Shown here piece by piece: positions 18,041 through 25,407 of a stretch of DNA of 50,846 nucleotides. Below the pieces are notes generated by a model that ran no database searches, was not told the DNA's origin, and saw nothing but the letters and a program-made list of their open reading frames with translations. Within the stretch, counting starts at the first letter, position 1. Each line of letters begins with the position of its first letter. This stretch comes from Nitrospirota bacterium (GTDB lineage Bacteria > Nitrospirota > 9FT-COMBO-42-15 > HDB-SIOI813). The position numbers and the translations under genes were made by a program. The DNA lies in assembly GCA_020846775.1 (NCBI GenBank), contig JADLDG010000001.1, positions 1 to 50,846 of the forward strand. Direction: 5' to 3'.

Positions 18041-19236
18041 ATGGTACAAATATAAATAAAGTGCTAATAGTCGCACCCAATTGGCTTGGGGATGCAGTGC
18101 TTGCATTGCCTGCGATCGCAGGTATCAGGGAGCTTTTGCCTTCTTCTCACATGACAGTACTGGGTCTTCCACATATATGTGAACTGTTTAAAGAAAGTCC
18201 GTATATAGATGAAAGAACGATATACTCCGGGACCATGTTAACAACCGTAAATGAACTAAGAAACAAGCGATTTGATTTGGCGGTACTATTCCCTAACTCA
18301 TTCAGGACAGCACTGATGGTTCATCTTGCCCGTATCCCGCATCGCTGCGGATATAAAAGGGATGGACGCGGCATCATGCTTAATTTGCCGGTATCAGTAA
18401 CAGAAGAGACTAGGAAACTTGATCAGGTTGGATATTACCTGAACATAGTAAGTCTTTTAAAGGGGTTTCTTGAAAAAGAGATTCTGAAACAAGTTCAGAA
18501 TGACAGAAATGCAGTAATTTCGGATGAAACACCCATGAGCCTTGGCTCACAAAGGAAAATGAGAAGCACCCTTGTTCCCACTTTTTCAAAGGAGGAAAAC
18601 AGCTACCCCCCTTTAGAAAAGGGGGGTAAGGGGGGATTTTACCCAGGATTTTCAGGTAATCATAAGAAAAAAGAATGGCTGCACCTGTCTAAGGTAGAAC
18701 TTCAGAACGCAGATAAAATACTGCTGAATTACAAAGTACCATCAGGCTCTCTGATTATAGGCATAAATCCTGGCGCTGCATATGGCTCTGCCAAACGCTG
18801 GTATCCTGAACGTTTTGCCCGGGTCTGCAGGGGCATTGCAGAGAGGTACAATAATGCAAATATCATTATCTTCGGAAGTCAGCAGGAATCAGGTATAGCA
18901 GCAGAGATAGAGGCCCTTTCCGGTGTTCCGGTAATCAATATGGCAGGAAAGACTACAATTAGGGGGCTTATTTCACTGATAAAGCAGTGCACTGTTTTTG
19001 TTACAAACGACTCAGGCCCAATGCACATTGCAGCAGCCCTTGCAATACCTGTAGTAGCCATATTTGGTTCCACAGACCCGGTAAAGACAGGCCCTATGGG
19101 AGATGGAAACATCGTAATCAGGAAAAATGCAGAATGCAGTCCATGTTTTAAAAGGATATGCCCTACTGACCTTAAATGCATGGATTTGATAAAAGTAGAA
19201 GATGTGATGGCAGCTGTAAAAAGTATTCTCGGGTGA
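18037..19236 (+). CDS. waaF: LPS heptosyltransferase II (GT9) with repeat-derived internal insertion
   Basis: Adds the second heptose to the inner core. 399 residues, about 50 longer than usual WaaF. N-terminal Rossmann domain VLIVAPNWLGDAVLALPAI, RIPHRCGYKRDGRG; C-terminal nucleotide-sugar domain NPGAAYGSAKRWYP, NDSGPMHIAAAL, AIFGSTDPVKTGP and the Cys-rich CSPCFKRICPTDLKCM. The extra length is two dispersed repeats read in frame: residues about 148-157 and about 160-207 (ENSYPPLEKGGKGGFYPG). They sit between the two domains, where a linker could tolerate them. The final codons (TTCTCGGGTGA) lie in a further repeat copy. Confidence 0.88.
   Translation: MNGTNINKVLIVAPNWLGDAVLALPAIAGIRELLPSSHMTVLGLPHICELFKESPYIDERTIYSGTMLTTVNELRNKRFDLAVLFPNSFRTALMVHLARIPHRCGYKRDGRGIMLNLPVSVTEETRKLDQVGYYLNIVSLLKGFLEKEILKQVQNDRNAVISDETPMSLGSQRKMRSTLVPTFSKEENSYPPLEKGGKGGFYPGFSGNHKKKEWLHLSKVELQNADKILLNYKVPSGSLIIGINPGAAYGSAKRWYPERFARVCRGIAERYNNANIIIFGSQQESGIAAEIEALSGVPVINMAGKTTIRGLISLIKQCTVFVTNDSGPMHIAAALAIPVVAIFGSTDPVKTGPMGDGNIVIRKNAECSPCFKRICPTDLKCMDLIKVEDVMAAVKSILG
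18482..18657 (+). repeat. Two dispersed repeats translated inside waaF
   Basis: 18482-18506 is a family-C hairpin (CTGAAACAAGTTCAGAATGA). 18516-18657 is a full-length family-B element: left end ATTTCGGATGAAAC, GGCTCACAAAG, palindromic core with CTTTTTCAAAGG and CCCCTTTAGAAAAGGGG, G-rich arm and right end TTTTCAGGTAA. Compared with the copy at 21868-22017, stop codons are absent in the waaF frame and the right-hand GAGTGA has changed to CAGGTAA. Confidence 0.85.
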
Positions 19237-19368
19237 ACCATCATTAGCAGAGGCTCACAGAGGCACATAAAAATCCCCCTTACTCCCCCTTTTTCAAAGG
19301 GGAAAATTAGTTACCCCACTTTAGAAAAGGGGGGGCAGGGGGGATTTGAAAGGCAATTTTAGAGTGAA
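19223..19368 (+). repeat. Family-B repeat between waaF and gmhB, about 146 bp
   Basis: Left end GTATTCTCGGGTGAAC contains the waaF stop. Then GAGGCTCACAGAGGCACAT, CCCCCTTTTTCAAAGGGG, TTACCCCACTTTAGAAAAGG, a G-rich tract and right end GATTTGAAAGGC-AATTTTAGA-GTGAAC, which contains the Shine-Dalgarno sequence and GTG start of gmhB. Same order as the copy at 21868-22017. Confidence 0.85.
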
Positions 19369-21070
19369 CAAATTCGTAGTATTCATTGACAGGGACGGCA
19401 CTATCAACGAGGAAGCCGGCTATGTGGACTCCTTCGACAGATTTAAAATACTTCCAGGTGTATCAGATGCTGTCTGTAAATTAAATGTAAACAATATTCC
19501 GGCGATTGTCATAACAAACCAGTCCGGTATTGCCCGGGGATATTTCTCATCTGATTTTGTCAATAAACTGCATGACAGTATGATAGCCATACTTAAGAGA
19601 AAAGGCTGCTTTTTGGATGACATTTATGTGTGTCCCCACCACCCTGATGAAGGGTGTGCCTGCAGAAAGCCCCGGCCTGGGATGCTGCTTAAGGCAGCAA
19701 AAGATCATGGCGTATCACTTCGCAGATCCTTCGTCATCGGAGATAAGATTATTGATATTAAAACAGCTCACAGCGTTGGCGCCAAAGGCATACTCGTATT
19801 GACAGGTTATGGTACGGAAGAAATGAAGGGCCTGACAAATCAGGATCCGGAAGACAGGCCCGACCATATTGCTGCAAATTTATATGAGGCAGTATCCTGG
19901 ATTATAAAAGAAGTTATGAGCAATGAGCAACGAGCAATGAGCGAGAAGGAAAATAAAAACACCCTCCCTTTCAAGGGGAGGGAAGGGGCGGGGATGGGGT
20001 ATTCGGGTGAAGTCAGGCGTATTTTGATTGTCAAACCAAGCTCACTCGGTGACATCATTCACAGCCTTCCCGTGCTGTGGGCGTTAAGGAAGATATATCC
20101 TGACGCTTTTATTGCCTGGGTTGTTAAAGAGGTCTGGCAGGATGTCCTTGCAGACAACCCCCTGATTGACCGCCTGATAATCCTTAAGAAAGGATTATCA
20201 GGTATTAACTCTGCTATCCGCGAAACACGCAGTTTAAGATTTGATACTGTAATTGACCTTCAGGGCCTTTTCAGAAGCGGGATTATTACTTTTTTCTCCG
20301 GTGCCGCAGACAGATTTGGTTTCTCCAATGCAAGAGAATTTGCTCCAATATTTTACAATAACAAAGTTATGGTACCGCCAGGTAAAATTCATGCTGTTGA
20401 CAGATATATGCTCACTATCAGTGCTCTCTCCTGTCCTCAAATCCCCCTTTTTCCCCCTTTATTAAAGGGGGAAAGAAGAAAATTACAGTTTCCGTTTTAC
20501 ATCAGGATTGAAGATGCAGAATGGGTAAGGCAGTTCCTTCTGGAAAATAATTTAAGCGACAAGCAACCCCTTATTGCCATCAATCCGTCTGCACGGTGGA
20601 TAAAAAAACGCTGGCCTGCAGCCTCTTATTCCGCTTTAATAAATCAATTGATAAAAGAACTGAAAGCAGGTATAATAATCGTTGGCAGTAAGGATGATAT
20701 TCCGATTGCGAATGAGATATCATCTCTTGTAGATGAGACGCCTGGCATAGCAACTGGCAAGACATCTATCAGAAAACTGGCGGCATTACTTACTAAAGTC
20801 AATCTGCTCATTACAAATGATTCAGGGCCGATGCATATTGCGGCAGCCCTGGGAACACCGGTAGCAGCATTGTTCGGCCCGACTGATCCTGAGTTAACCG
20901 GCCCTTACGGACAAGGACATGCAGTTGTAAGGAAGAATCTTGATTGCAGTCCCTGTATGAGAAGACCATGTACTGAGGGAAAAACCGTATGCATGGACAC
21001 AATTACCCCGGAAGATGTATTGAATGCAGTTCTCGGGATACTTAAGGGAGTGAAACATGGCGCTAAGTAA
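19364..21070 (+). CDS. Fusion: heptose-1,7-bisphosphate phosphatase GmhB + heptosyltransferase I (GT9)
   Basis: 568 residues. Residues 1-185 are GmhB, a HAD phosphatase of ADP-heptose synthesis: catalytic FIDRDGTINEEAGYV, VITNQSGIARGYF, zinc ligands CPHHPDEGCACRKPRPGM and VIGDKIIDI. Residues from about 217 are a WaaC-type GT9: IVKPSSLGDIIHSLPVLWAL, WVVKEVW, NPSARWIKKRWP, NDSGPMHIAAALGTPVAALF. The linker (about 186-216) is made of a GAGCAAT repeat and a GC-rich palindrome, and another repeat is read inside the GT9 part near residue 360. An internal ATG at 19994 with a G-rich upstream sequence could start WaaC separately, so both fused and separate products are possible. Confidence 0.85.
   Translation: MNKFVVFIDRDGTINEEAGYVDSFDRFKILPGVSDAVCKLNVNNIPAIVITNQSGIARGYFSSDFVNKLHDSMIAILKRKGCFLDDIYVCPHHPDEGCACRKPRPGMLLKAAKDHGVSLRRSFVIGDKIIDIKTAHSVGAKGILVLTGYGTEEMKGLTNQDPEDRPDHIAANLYEAVSWIIKEVMSNEQRAMSEKENKNTLPFKGREGAGMGYSGEVRRILIVKPSSLGDIIHSLPVLWALRKIYPDAFIAWVVKEVWQDVLADNPLIDRLIILKKGLSGINSAIRETRSLRFDTVIDLQGLFRSGIITFFSGAADRFGFSNAREFAPIFYNNKVMVPPGKIHAVDRYMLTISALSCPQIPLFPPLLKGERRKLQFPFYIRIEDAEWVRQFLLENNLSDKQPLIAINPSARWIKKRWPAASYSALINQLIKELKAGIIIVGSKDDIPIANEISSLVDETPGIATGKTSIRKLAALLTKVNLLITNDSGPMHIAAALGTPVAALFGPTDPELTGPYGQGHAVVRKNLDCSPCMRRPCTEGKTVCMDTITPEDVLNAVLGILKGVKHGAK
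19916..20010 (+). repeat. Composite repeat forming the gmhB-waaC linker
   Basis: 19916-19945 is a short tandem array (ATGAGCAATGAGCAACGAG type). 19961-20010 is a GC palindrome (CCCTCCCTTTCAAGGGGAGGG type, positions 19962-19982) followed by GGGGCGGGGATGGGG and the module end TATTCGGGTGAAG. The whole block is open in the gmhB frame. Confidence 0.75.
20437..20476 (+). repeat. Short family-B core read in frame inside the WaaC domain
   Basis: AAATCCCCCTTTTTCCCCC then TTTATTAAAGGGGGAAAG: the palindromic core without the terminal modules. It encodes PQIPLFPPLLKGERRK between the two halves of the GT9 fold. Confidence 0.7.
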
Positions 21071-21227
21071 AGATCTGCTTGAAATACTCGCATGTCCCAA
21101 GTGCAAAGGTGACATCCGGCTGTCGGCAAAGGGAGACGGGCTTATATGTGACAGATGCAAACTCCTCTACCCCGTTAAAGACGATATACCGGTCATGCTC
21201 ATAGACGAGGCAACCAGCATAAGTTAA
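21057..21227 (+). CDS. Trm112-like zinc-ribbon protein (UPF0434/YcaR family)
   Basis: A 56-residue protein from ATG 21057: LLEILACPKCKGDIRL, CDRCKLLYPVKDDIPVMLID. Two CxxC pairs form the zinc ribbon typical of Trm112/UPF0434 proteins. It overlaps the 3' end of the heptosyltransferase by 14 nt. In enterobacteria the same family (ycaR) also sits in an LPS gene neighbourhood next to lpxK, so the linkage is recurrent. Trm112 proteins activate methyltransferases in eukaryotes and archaea; the bacterial partner is unknown. Two methyltransferase-like genes lie just downstream. Confidence 0.88.
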   Translation: MALSKDLLEILACPKCKGDIRLSAKGDGLICDRCKLLYPVKDDIPVMLIDEATSIS

Positions 21228-21275
21228 TGTCATATTTGACATTTTCTCAGTAAACAACATATACAGGTTTTTCAA

Positions 21276-21881
21276 TTGCAACAGACTTTTTCAGAATATC
21301 TCAGACAATCCATTTCCAGGAACAGGGTTACACTAAGCTTCGCAGCTGCGGCCTTCTTTTTATACTATGCCGCACCTACCCGCACTTCGGTTCTTGCCGG
21401 CATCCCCTTTATCATCCTTGGGGAAATTATGCGGATATGGGCATCAGGCTACATAAAGAAGAATGAAGAGCTTTCACAAAGCGGACCATATGCTATTACA
21501 AGAAACCCTCTCTATGTCGGTAATTTCCTTATTGGTACAGGATTCAGCATCATTACGAGCAGGGCCTTACTTATCCTGCTCTACTTAGCCGCTTTCATAT
21601 ATATATACAGATTAACTATACAGGACGAAGAAGCGTTCCTGTCATCTAAATTCGGAGAAACATTTTCAAGATATAAGGCGCGGGTACCGGTTTTTTTCCC
21701 TATAAAAATTCTCTCCTCTGGATCAGCAGCGACTAAAATTACGGATATGCATTTCGCCTGGTATTTAGTACTGAAACACAGGGAATATAATACATGGCTG
21801 GGAATTATTGCGGGGCTGATTATCCTTATTGCGAAGGCAGCATTTTTTACGGCTAAATCATCAGGGAGTATTTTCGGATGA
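21276..21881 (+). CDS. Isoprenylcysteine carboxyl methyltransferase-like membrane protein
   Basis: A 201-residue integral membrane protein with about five hydrophobic segments. The region SGPYAITRNPLYVGNFLI is the signature of the ICMT/PEMT-like methyltransferase family (G-P-Y-x-x-x-R-N-P-x-Y), and EEAFLSSKFGETFSRYKARV is the matching E-E-x-x-L...F-G-x-x-Y-x-x-Y motif. The substrate is unknown. TTG 21276 is the only upstream start available; it lacks a strong Shine-Dalgarno sequence. The last residues (SIFG) and stop are provided by the left end of a dispersed repeat. Confidence 0.8.
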   Translation: MQQTFSEYLRQSISRNRVTLSFAAAAFFLYYAAPTRTSVLAGIPFIILGEIMRIWASGYIKKNEELSQSGPYAITRNPLYVGNFLIGTGFSIITSRALLILLYLAAFIYIYRLTIQDEEAFLSSKFGETFSRYKARVPVFFPIKILSSGSAATKITDMHFAWYLVLKHREYNTWLGIIAGLIILIAKAAFFTAKSSGSIFG

Positions 21882-22017
21882 ACTGTCATGAGCCCTTGGG
21901 GCTCACAAAGATACATGAAAATAATCCCCCTTAATCCCCCTTTTTCAAAGGGGGAAATTGGTTACCCCACTTTAGAAAAGGGGGGCAGGGGGGATTTGAA
22001 AGGCTATTTCGAGTGAA
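21868..22017 (+). repeat. Family-B repeat between ICMT-like gene and rfbD, about 150 bp
   Basis: The best complete copy. Left end GTATTTTCGGATGAAC (stop of the ICMT-like gene), GGGGCTCACAAAGATACATG, core CCCCCTTTTTCAAAGGGGG, TTACCCCACTTTAGAAAAGG, G-rich arm and right end TTGAAAGGC-TATTTCGA-GTGAAG, with the rfbD start at 22013. The two ends are near-identical direct repeats of TATTTTCGRRTGAA. Confidence 0.88.
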
Positions 22018-22888
22018 GATACTTATTCTTGGTGCAGGCGGTCAGCTCGGCAGTGAGCTGGTAAACATGTTGCAGGATGATATACTCATACCCCTGACTC
22101 ACAGGGACATAGAGTTAACGGATGAACAGAAGGTAAATGACATCATCTCCTCTAACTTGCCAGATGTAGTAATAAACACGGCTGCCTATCACAAGGTTGA
22201 CGACTGCGAAGACAACGTTGAGTTGAGTTTTGCCGTAAACAGCTTCGCCGTAAGGAACCTTGCAATGATTTGCAATGAATACGGGATCCCGTTTGTTCAC
22301 TTCAGCACAGACTTTGTATTCGGAGGAGACAAGAAGACCCCGTATGTCGAAGATGACTGTCCCAATCCAGGCAGTGTCTATGCGGTTTCAAAACTTTCAG
22401 GAGAGCTTTTTGTCAGAAATACATGCAGCAAGTACTTTTTAATAAGGACATGCGGTCTTTACGGCGCGAAGGGACAAAGCGGTAAGGGCGGGAATTTCAT
22501 TGAAACGATGATAAAACTTGCAAACAGCGGCAAGAAAATCAAGGTAGTATCAGACCAGATTGTAACACCAACTTATGTAAAGGAACTTGCGGCACGTGTT
22601 TCGCAACTGATAAGGACTGATAAATATGGTCTCTATCATATTACAAATAACGGTGGATGCTCATGGTTTGAGTTTGCAAGCGCCATATTTGAACTGACAG
22701 GAATTGTTGCGGATATATCCCCTACATCTTCGTCTGAGTTCGGGTCCAGGGCCCGCAGACCGGCTTACTCAGTACTCGAAAACAGAAATCTGGGATTACT
22801 TGGTCTCGATGACATGTCGCACTGGCGTAATGCCTTAAAGGATTATCTGGCAGAGAAAGGTTATCTCAGACAGCTCAGTGGGTCATGA
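22013..22888 (+). CDS. rfbD: dTDP-4-dehydrorhamnose reductase (RmlD-like)
   Basis: NADPH-dependent reduction giving dTDP-L-rhamnose. 291 residues, usual length. Rossmann motif ILGAGGQLGSELVNML (residues 4-19), VVINTAAYHKVDDCE, VHFSTDFVFGG with the catalytic Ser/Thr, and catalytic Tyr-Lys in YAVSKLSGE (Y-x-x-x-K). DQIVTPTYV and GLYHITNNG are typical of RmlD. rfbA, rfbB and rfbC are not in the window. The GTG start is inside the preceding repeat. Confidence 0.9.
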   Translation: MKILILGAGGQLGSELVNMLQDDILIPLTHRDIELTDEQKVNDIISSNLPDVVINTAAYHKVDDCEDNVELSFAVNSFAVRNLAMICNEYGIPFVHFSTDFVFGGDKKTPYVEDDCPNPGSVYAVSKLSGELFVRNTCSKYFLIRTCGLYGAKGQSGKGGNFIETMIKLANSGKKIKVVSDQIVTPTYVKELAARVSQLIRTDKYGLYHITNNGGCSWFEFASAIFELTGIVADISPTSSSEFGSRARRPAYSVLENRNLGLLGLDDMSHWRNALKDYLAEKGYLRQLSGS

Positions 22889-22917
22889 ACCAGTCATGAG
22901 AAGGTGTCATTTTTCGG

Positions 22918-23613
22918 ATGAACGCAAATAAAACAGTTGCTGGCGAAACAGTAGAGAAATATGAGAAGAAAAAAAAGCACTATCAGAGCGATACTGTCGC
23001 CTCAAAATATGATGATGTAAGGTTCATAAAACGCTCGCACAGGATGCGCAATAACAGGAAACTTGCTGCTATACAGAAGGCTATTTCAACGGCCCGGGAC
23101 CTCGGGCATGAGATTAAGAATGTCCTCGATATACCATGCGGTACAGGCAGATTATTCCCGCTGTTAATAGACAATAAGATTTCTTTTACCGGATCTGACA
23201 TCTCAAGGGAAATGATGGAGGTGTCTCGTACCAGGTTTAATAAATCCGGCCTGATCAATGGTATGGTGCGGTGTGATGCAGAATCGCTGCCTTTCAGGGA
23301 CAGGTCATTTGACTCTGTATTAAGCATTCGATTTATGTTCCATGTTCCGAAAGAGGTAAGACATAACATATTAATTGAGATGGCACGGATCAGCAGGAAA
23401 TGGCTGATCATAGATTTCCGCCACAAATACACGGTAAAGTACTACATTAAAAGCTTCCTCAGCAACCTTGGCATTGGAAGGCCGCCTTCATATCGTTTTT
23501 CTGAATCTGAACTGCAAAGTGAACTGCACTCTGCCGGGATAAAGGTAGTCAGGATATTTCCTACCCTGCGTTTTTTTTCTGACAAATGGGTAGTCCTTTG
23601 CAAAATAAGTTAG
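22918..23613 (+). CDS. Class I SAM-dependent methyltransferase
   Basis: 231 residues. SAM-binding motif I VLDIPCGTGRLFPLL (about residue 63), FTGSDISREM (motif II), CDAESLPFRDRSFDSVLSIR (motifs III-IV). A basic N-terminal segment and a C-terminal region mentioning RFFSDKWVV follow. The position among LPS core genes suggests methylation of a saccharide or lipid precursor, but no substrate is identifiable. ATG 22918 lies in the module ...TTTTTCGG-ATGAAC. Confidence 0.82.
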   Translation: MNANKTVAGETVEKYEKKKKHYQSDTVASKYDDVRFIKRSHRMRNNRKLAAIQKAISTARDLGHEIKNVLDIPCGTGRLFPLLIDNKISFTGSDISREMMEVSRTRFNKSGLINGMVRCDAESLPFRDRSFDSVLSIRFMFHVPKEVRHNILIEMARISRKWLIIDFRHKYTVKYYIKSFLSNLGIGRPPSYRFSESELQSELHSAGIKVVRIFPTLRFFSDKWVVLCKIS

Positions 23614-23617
23614 CGTT

Positions 23618-24517
23618 ATGTTAAAACTGTCCGGTTTCACATTTATCAGGAATGCCGTCTCACTCGACTATCCTGTAGTTGAAAGTATTTCCTCCATACT
23701 GCCTGTTGTAGATGAATTTATAGTCAACATAGGACCTGATAATGATGATACTGCAAAACTTATACAGTCCATAGGAAACCCTAAAATTAAAATAGTTCAC
23801 AGTCAATGGAATCCAAATATGACCACAGGGGCTTACATATATGCACAGCAAACCAATATCGCCCTCTTTAACTGTACAGGCAAATGGGCATTCTATCTTC
23901 AGGCAGACGAGGTCATACACGAAAATGATCTTCAGAAAATAATGTCTTTTGCGGACCGCTACGCATATGATGACAGGGTTGACGGTCTTGCACTGACCGA
24001 GCTGAGTTTCTGGGGAGACTACAGGACCGTTGTTGATGTTTACCCTCAGAGAAAGAGGAGACGATGCCGGATCGTAAAGCCCCATCATTTTGTCATGTCC
24101 CGGGGCGATGCAGCAGGTTTTACTGTACACCCCCGGTATAAAGAAAAAGGACGCAGGATGAGGGTAATAGATACAGGGATACAGCTTTTTCACTATTGCA
24201 GCGTCAAGTCAGAGAAGGCCATGCAGGCTAAGGCACAGACTACCTCAAATTACTGGAGTGAGACTAAATCAGCACAATCTGCATTCAACACTTATTACAA
24301 CCTCCCCAGAAAATTTGTAGCGCCATATGAAGGTACACACCCTGCAGTTATGGATGACAGGATATCAAGACACACGATTTCAATTGATCTTTCTTCACCC
24401 CTCTGGCGAAATGAAATGACGTGGAAAGAACGACTGCGATTACTTAAAACCCTGTGGGTGGAACATATAACAGACAGATTCTCAGGACGCGGGAGTTATA
24501 TCCTCGTTAAGAAATAA
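23618..24517 (+). CDS. Family 2 glycosyltransferase
   Basis: 299 residues. GT-A fold start LSGFTFIRNAVSLDYPVVES, DEFIVNIGPDNDDT, WAFYLQADEVIHENDL with a D-x-D-like ADE motif. Resembles predicted GT2 enzymes of LPS core clusters (WaaE-like architecture), but no acceptor can be assigned. Starts 4 nt after the methyltransferase and its TAA overlaps the next ATG by 1 nt. Confidence 0.82.
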   Translation: MLKLSGFTFIRNAVSLDYPVVESISSILPVVDEFIVNIGPDNDDTAKLIQSIGNPKIKIVHSQWNPNMTTGAYIYAQQTNIALFNCTGKWAFYLQADEVIHENDLQKIMSFADRYAYDDRVDGLALTELSFWGDYRTVVDVYPQRKRRRCRIVKPHHFVMSRGDAAGFTVHPRYKEKGRRMRVIDTGIQLFHYCSVKSEKAMQAKAQTTSNYWSETKSAQSAFNTYYNLPRKFVAPYEGTHPAVMDDRISRHTISIDLSSPLWRNEMTWKERLRLLKTLWVEHITDRFSGRGSYILVKK

Positions 24518-25359
24518 TGTGGCTCTATCTTAACAACAAATTCAGTGAATTGTTGCAGCAGAATTGCCTGAATCAATTCAAAGACTTTATGAACTTTTCC
24601 GGAGGAAAGGTCTTAAAACGTCTCCCCTCCAGGACTATTACTAAAGTGGATCTTACTGATGGAAAAAATACAACAACCTTTTTCCTGAAGCGTCATACAG
24701 GTCCTGTGAGACCCGTTGAAATGCTGCGTACATATTTATCAGGCTTTTCCCTGTCATGGGGTCGAAAGGAGTGGGAGGTTATTGATTCATTCAAAAAATG
24801 CGGCATCCCGACACTGACCCCTGTTGCAGCAGGCGAAAAAGGTTCATTATTACGGATGGAATCATTTCTGATGACGAAAGAACTGTCAGGATTCCAGTCT
24901 CTTGAGAAATTTATACAGGATTATTTTTCATATCCCATGTCATCTGATAAGATAATGGAAAAAAGGGCATTAATACGGGAGGTCGCTGAGATAGCAAAAA
25001 GAATGCACAATGCAGGGTTTAATCACAGGGATTTCTACTGCTGCCACATATTTATAAGGCGATCGGAAGACGGCATCAGGGATCTGCGTGTCCTCGACCT
25101 CCAGAGGGTTGACAGAAGACGCTGGTTCCGCAGGCACTGGATAGTCAAAGACATCGCAGCATTGAACTATTCTGCTTCATCACGAATAATTACAAAGAGT
25201 GACCGTCTGAGATTCCTGATTCATTACCTGGTTGGCAAAGATAAGGTCAGGCAAAACATATCATTCATCAAACAGGTTATTTCCAAGACCAACAGGATCA
25301 GCCGGCACGATATTAAATTAAAGGCAAGACGTTCCTTAAAAACCGTAAACAACGGATGA
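24517..25359 (+). CDS. LPS core heptose kinase-like protein (WaaP/KdkA family)
   Basis: 280 residues with a protein-kinase-like fold. Lys-containing strand TTFFLKRHTG, GIPTLTPVAAGEKG, catalytic loop FNHRDFYCCHIFI (HRD with downstream C-H instead of N) and metal-binding VLDLQRVDRR. This pattern, and location among heptosyltransferases, matches the Kdo/heptose kinase family PF06293. It would phosphorylate core heptose in the cytoplasm. ATG 24517 overlaps the GT2 stop. Confidence 0.85.
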   Translation: MWLYLNNKFSELLQQNCLNQFKDFMNFSGGKVLKRLPSRTITKVDLTDGKNTTTFFLKRHTGPVRPVEMLRTYLSGFSLSWGRKEWEVIDSFKKCGIPTLTPVAAGEKGSLLRMESFLMTKELSGFQSLEKFIQDYFSYPMSSDKIMEKRALIREVAEIAKRMHNAGFNHRDFYCCHIFIRRSEDGIRDLRVLDLQRVDRRRWFRRHWIVKDIAALNYSASSRIITKSDRLRFLIHYLVGKDKVRQNISFIKQVISKTNRISRHDIKLKARRSLKTVNNG

Positions 25360-25407
25360 CCTGATAAGGAATAAACAATTCCCATATCAATTAAATAGAA
25401 CCCGATA

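Noticed and set aside
19346-19363. TTG 19346 as start of the GmhB protein
   Set aside because: It would translate the repeat's Shine-Dalgarno region; GTG 19364 gives the normal GmhB N-terminus and 9-nt spacing from GAAAGG.
19916-19945. Possible CRISPR or tandem array
   Set aside because: Repeats are 7-8 nt with no unique spacers and no cas genes; it is a short tandem repeat only.
18000-24517. Kdo transferase (waaA/kdtA)
   Set aside because: Expected near lpxK and waaC, but none of the genes here has its motifs; it must lie outside the window.
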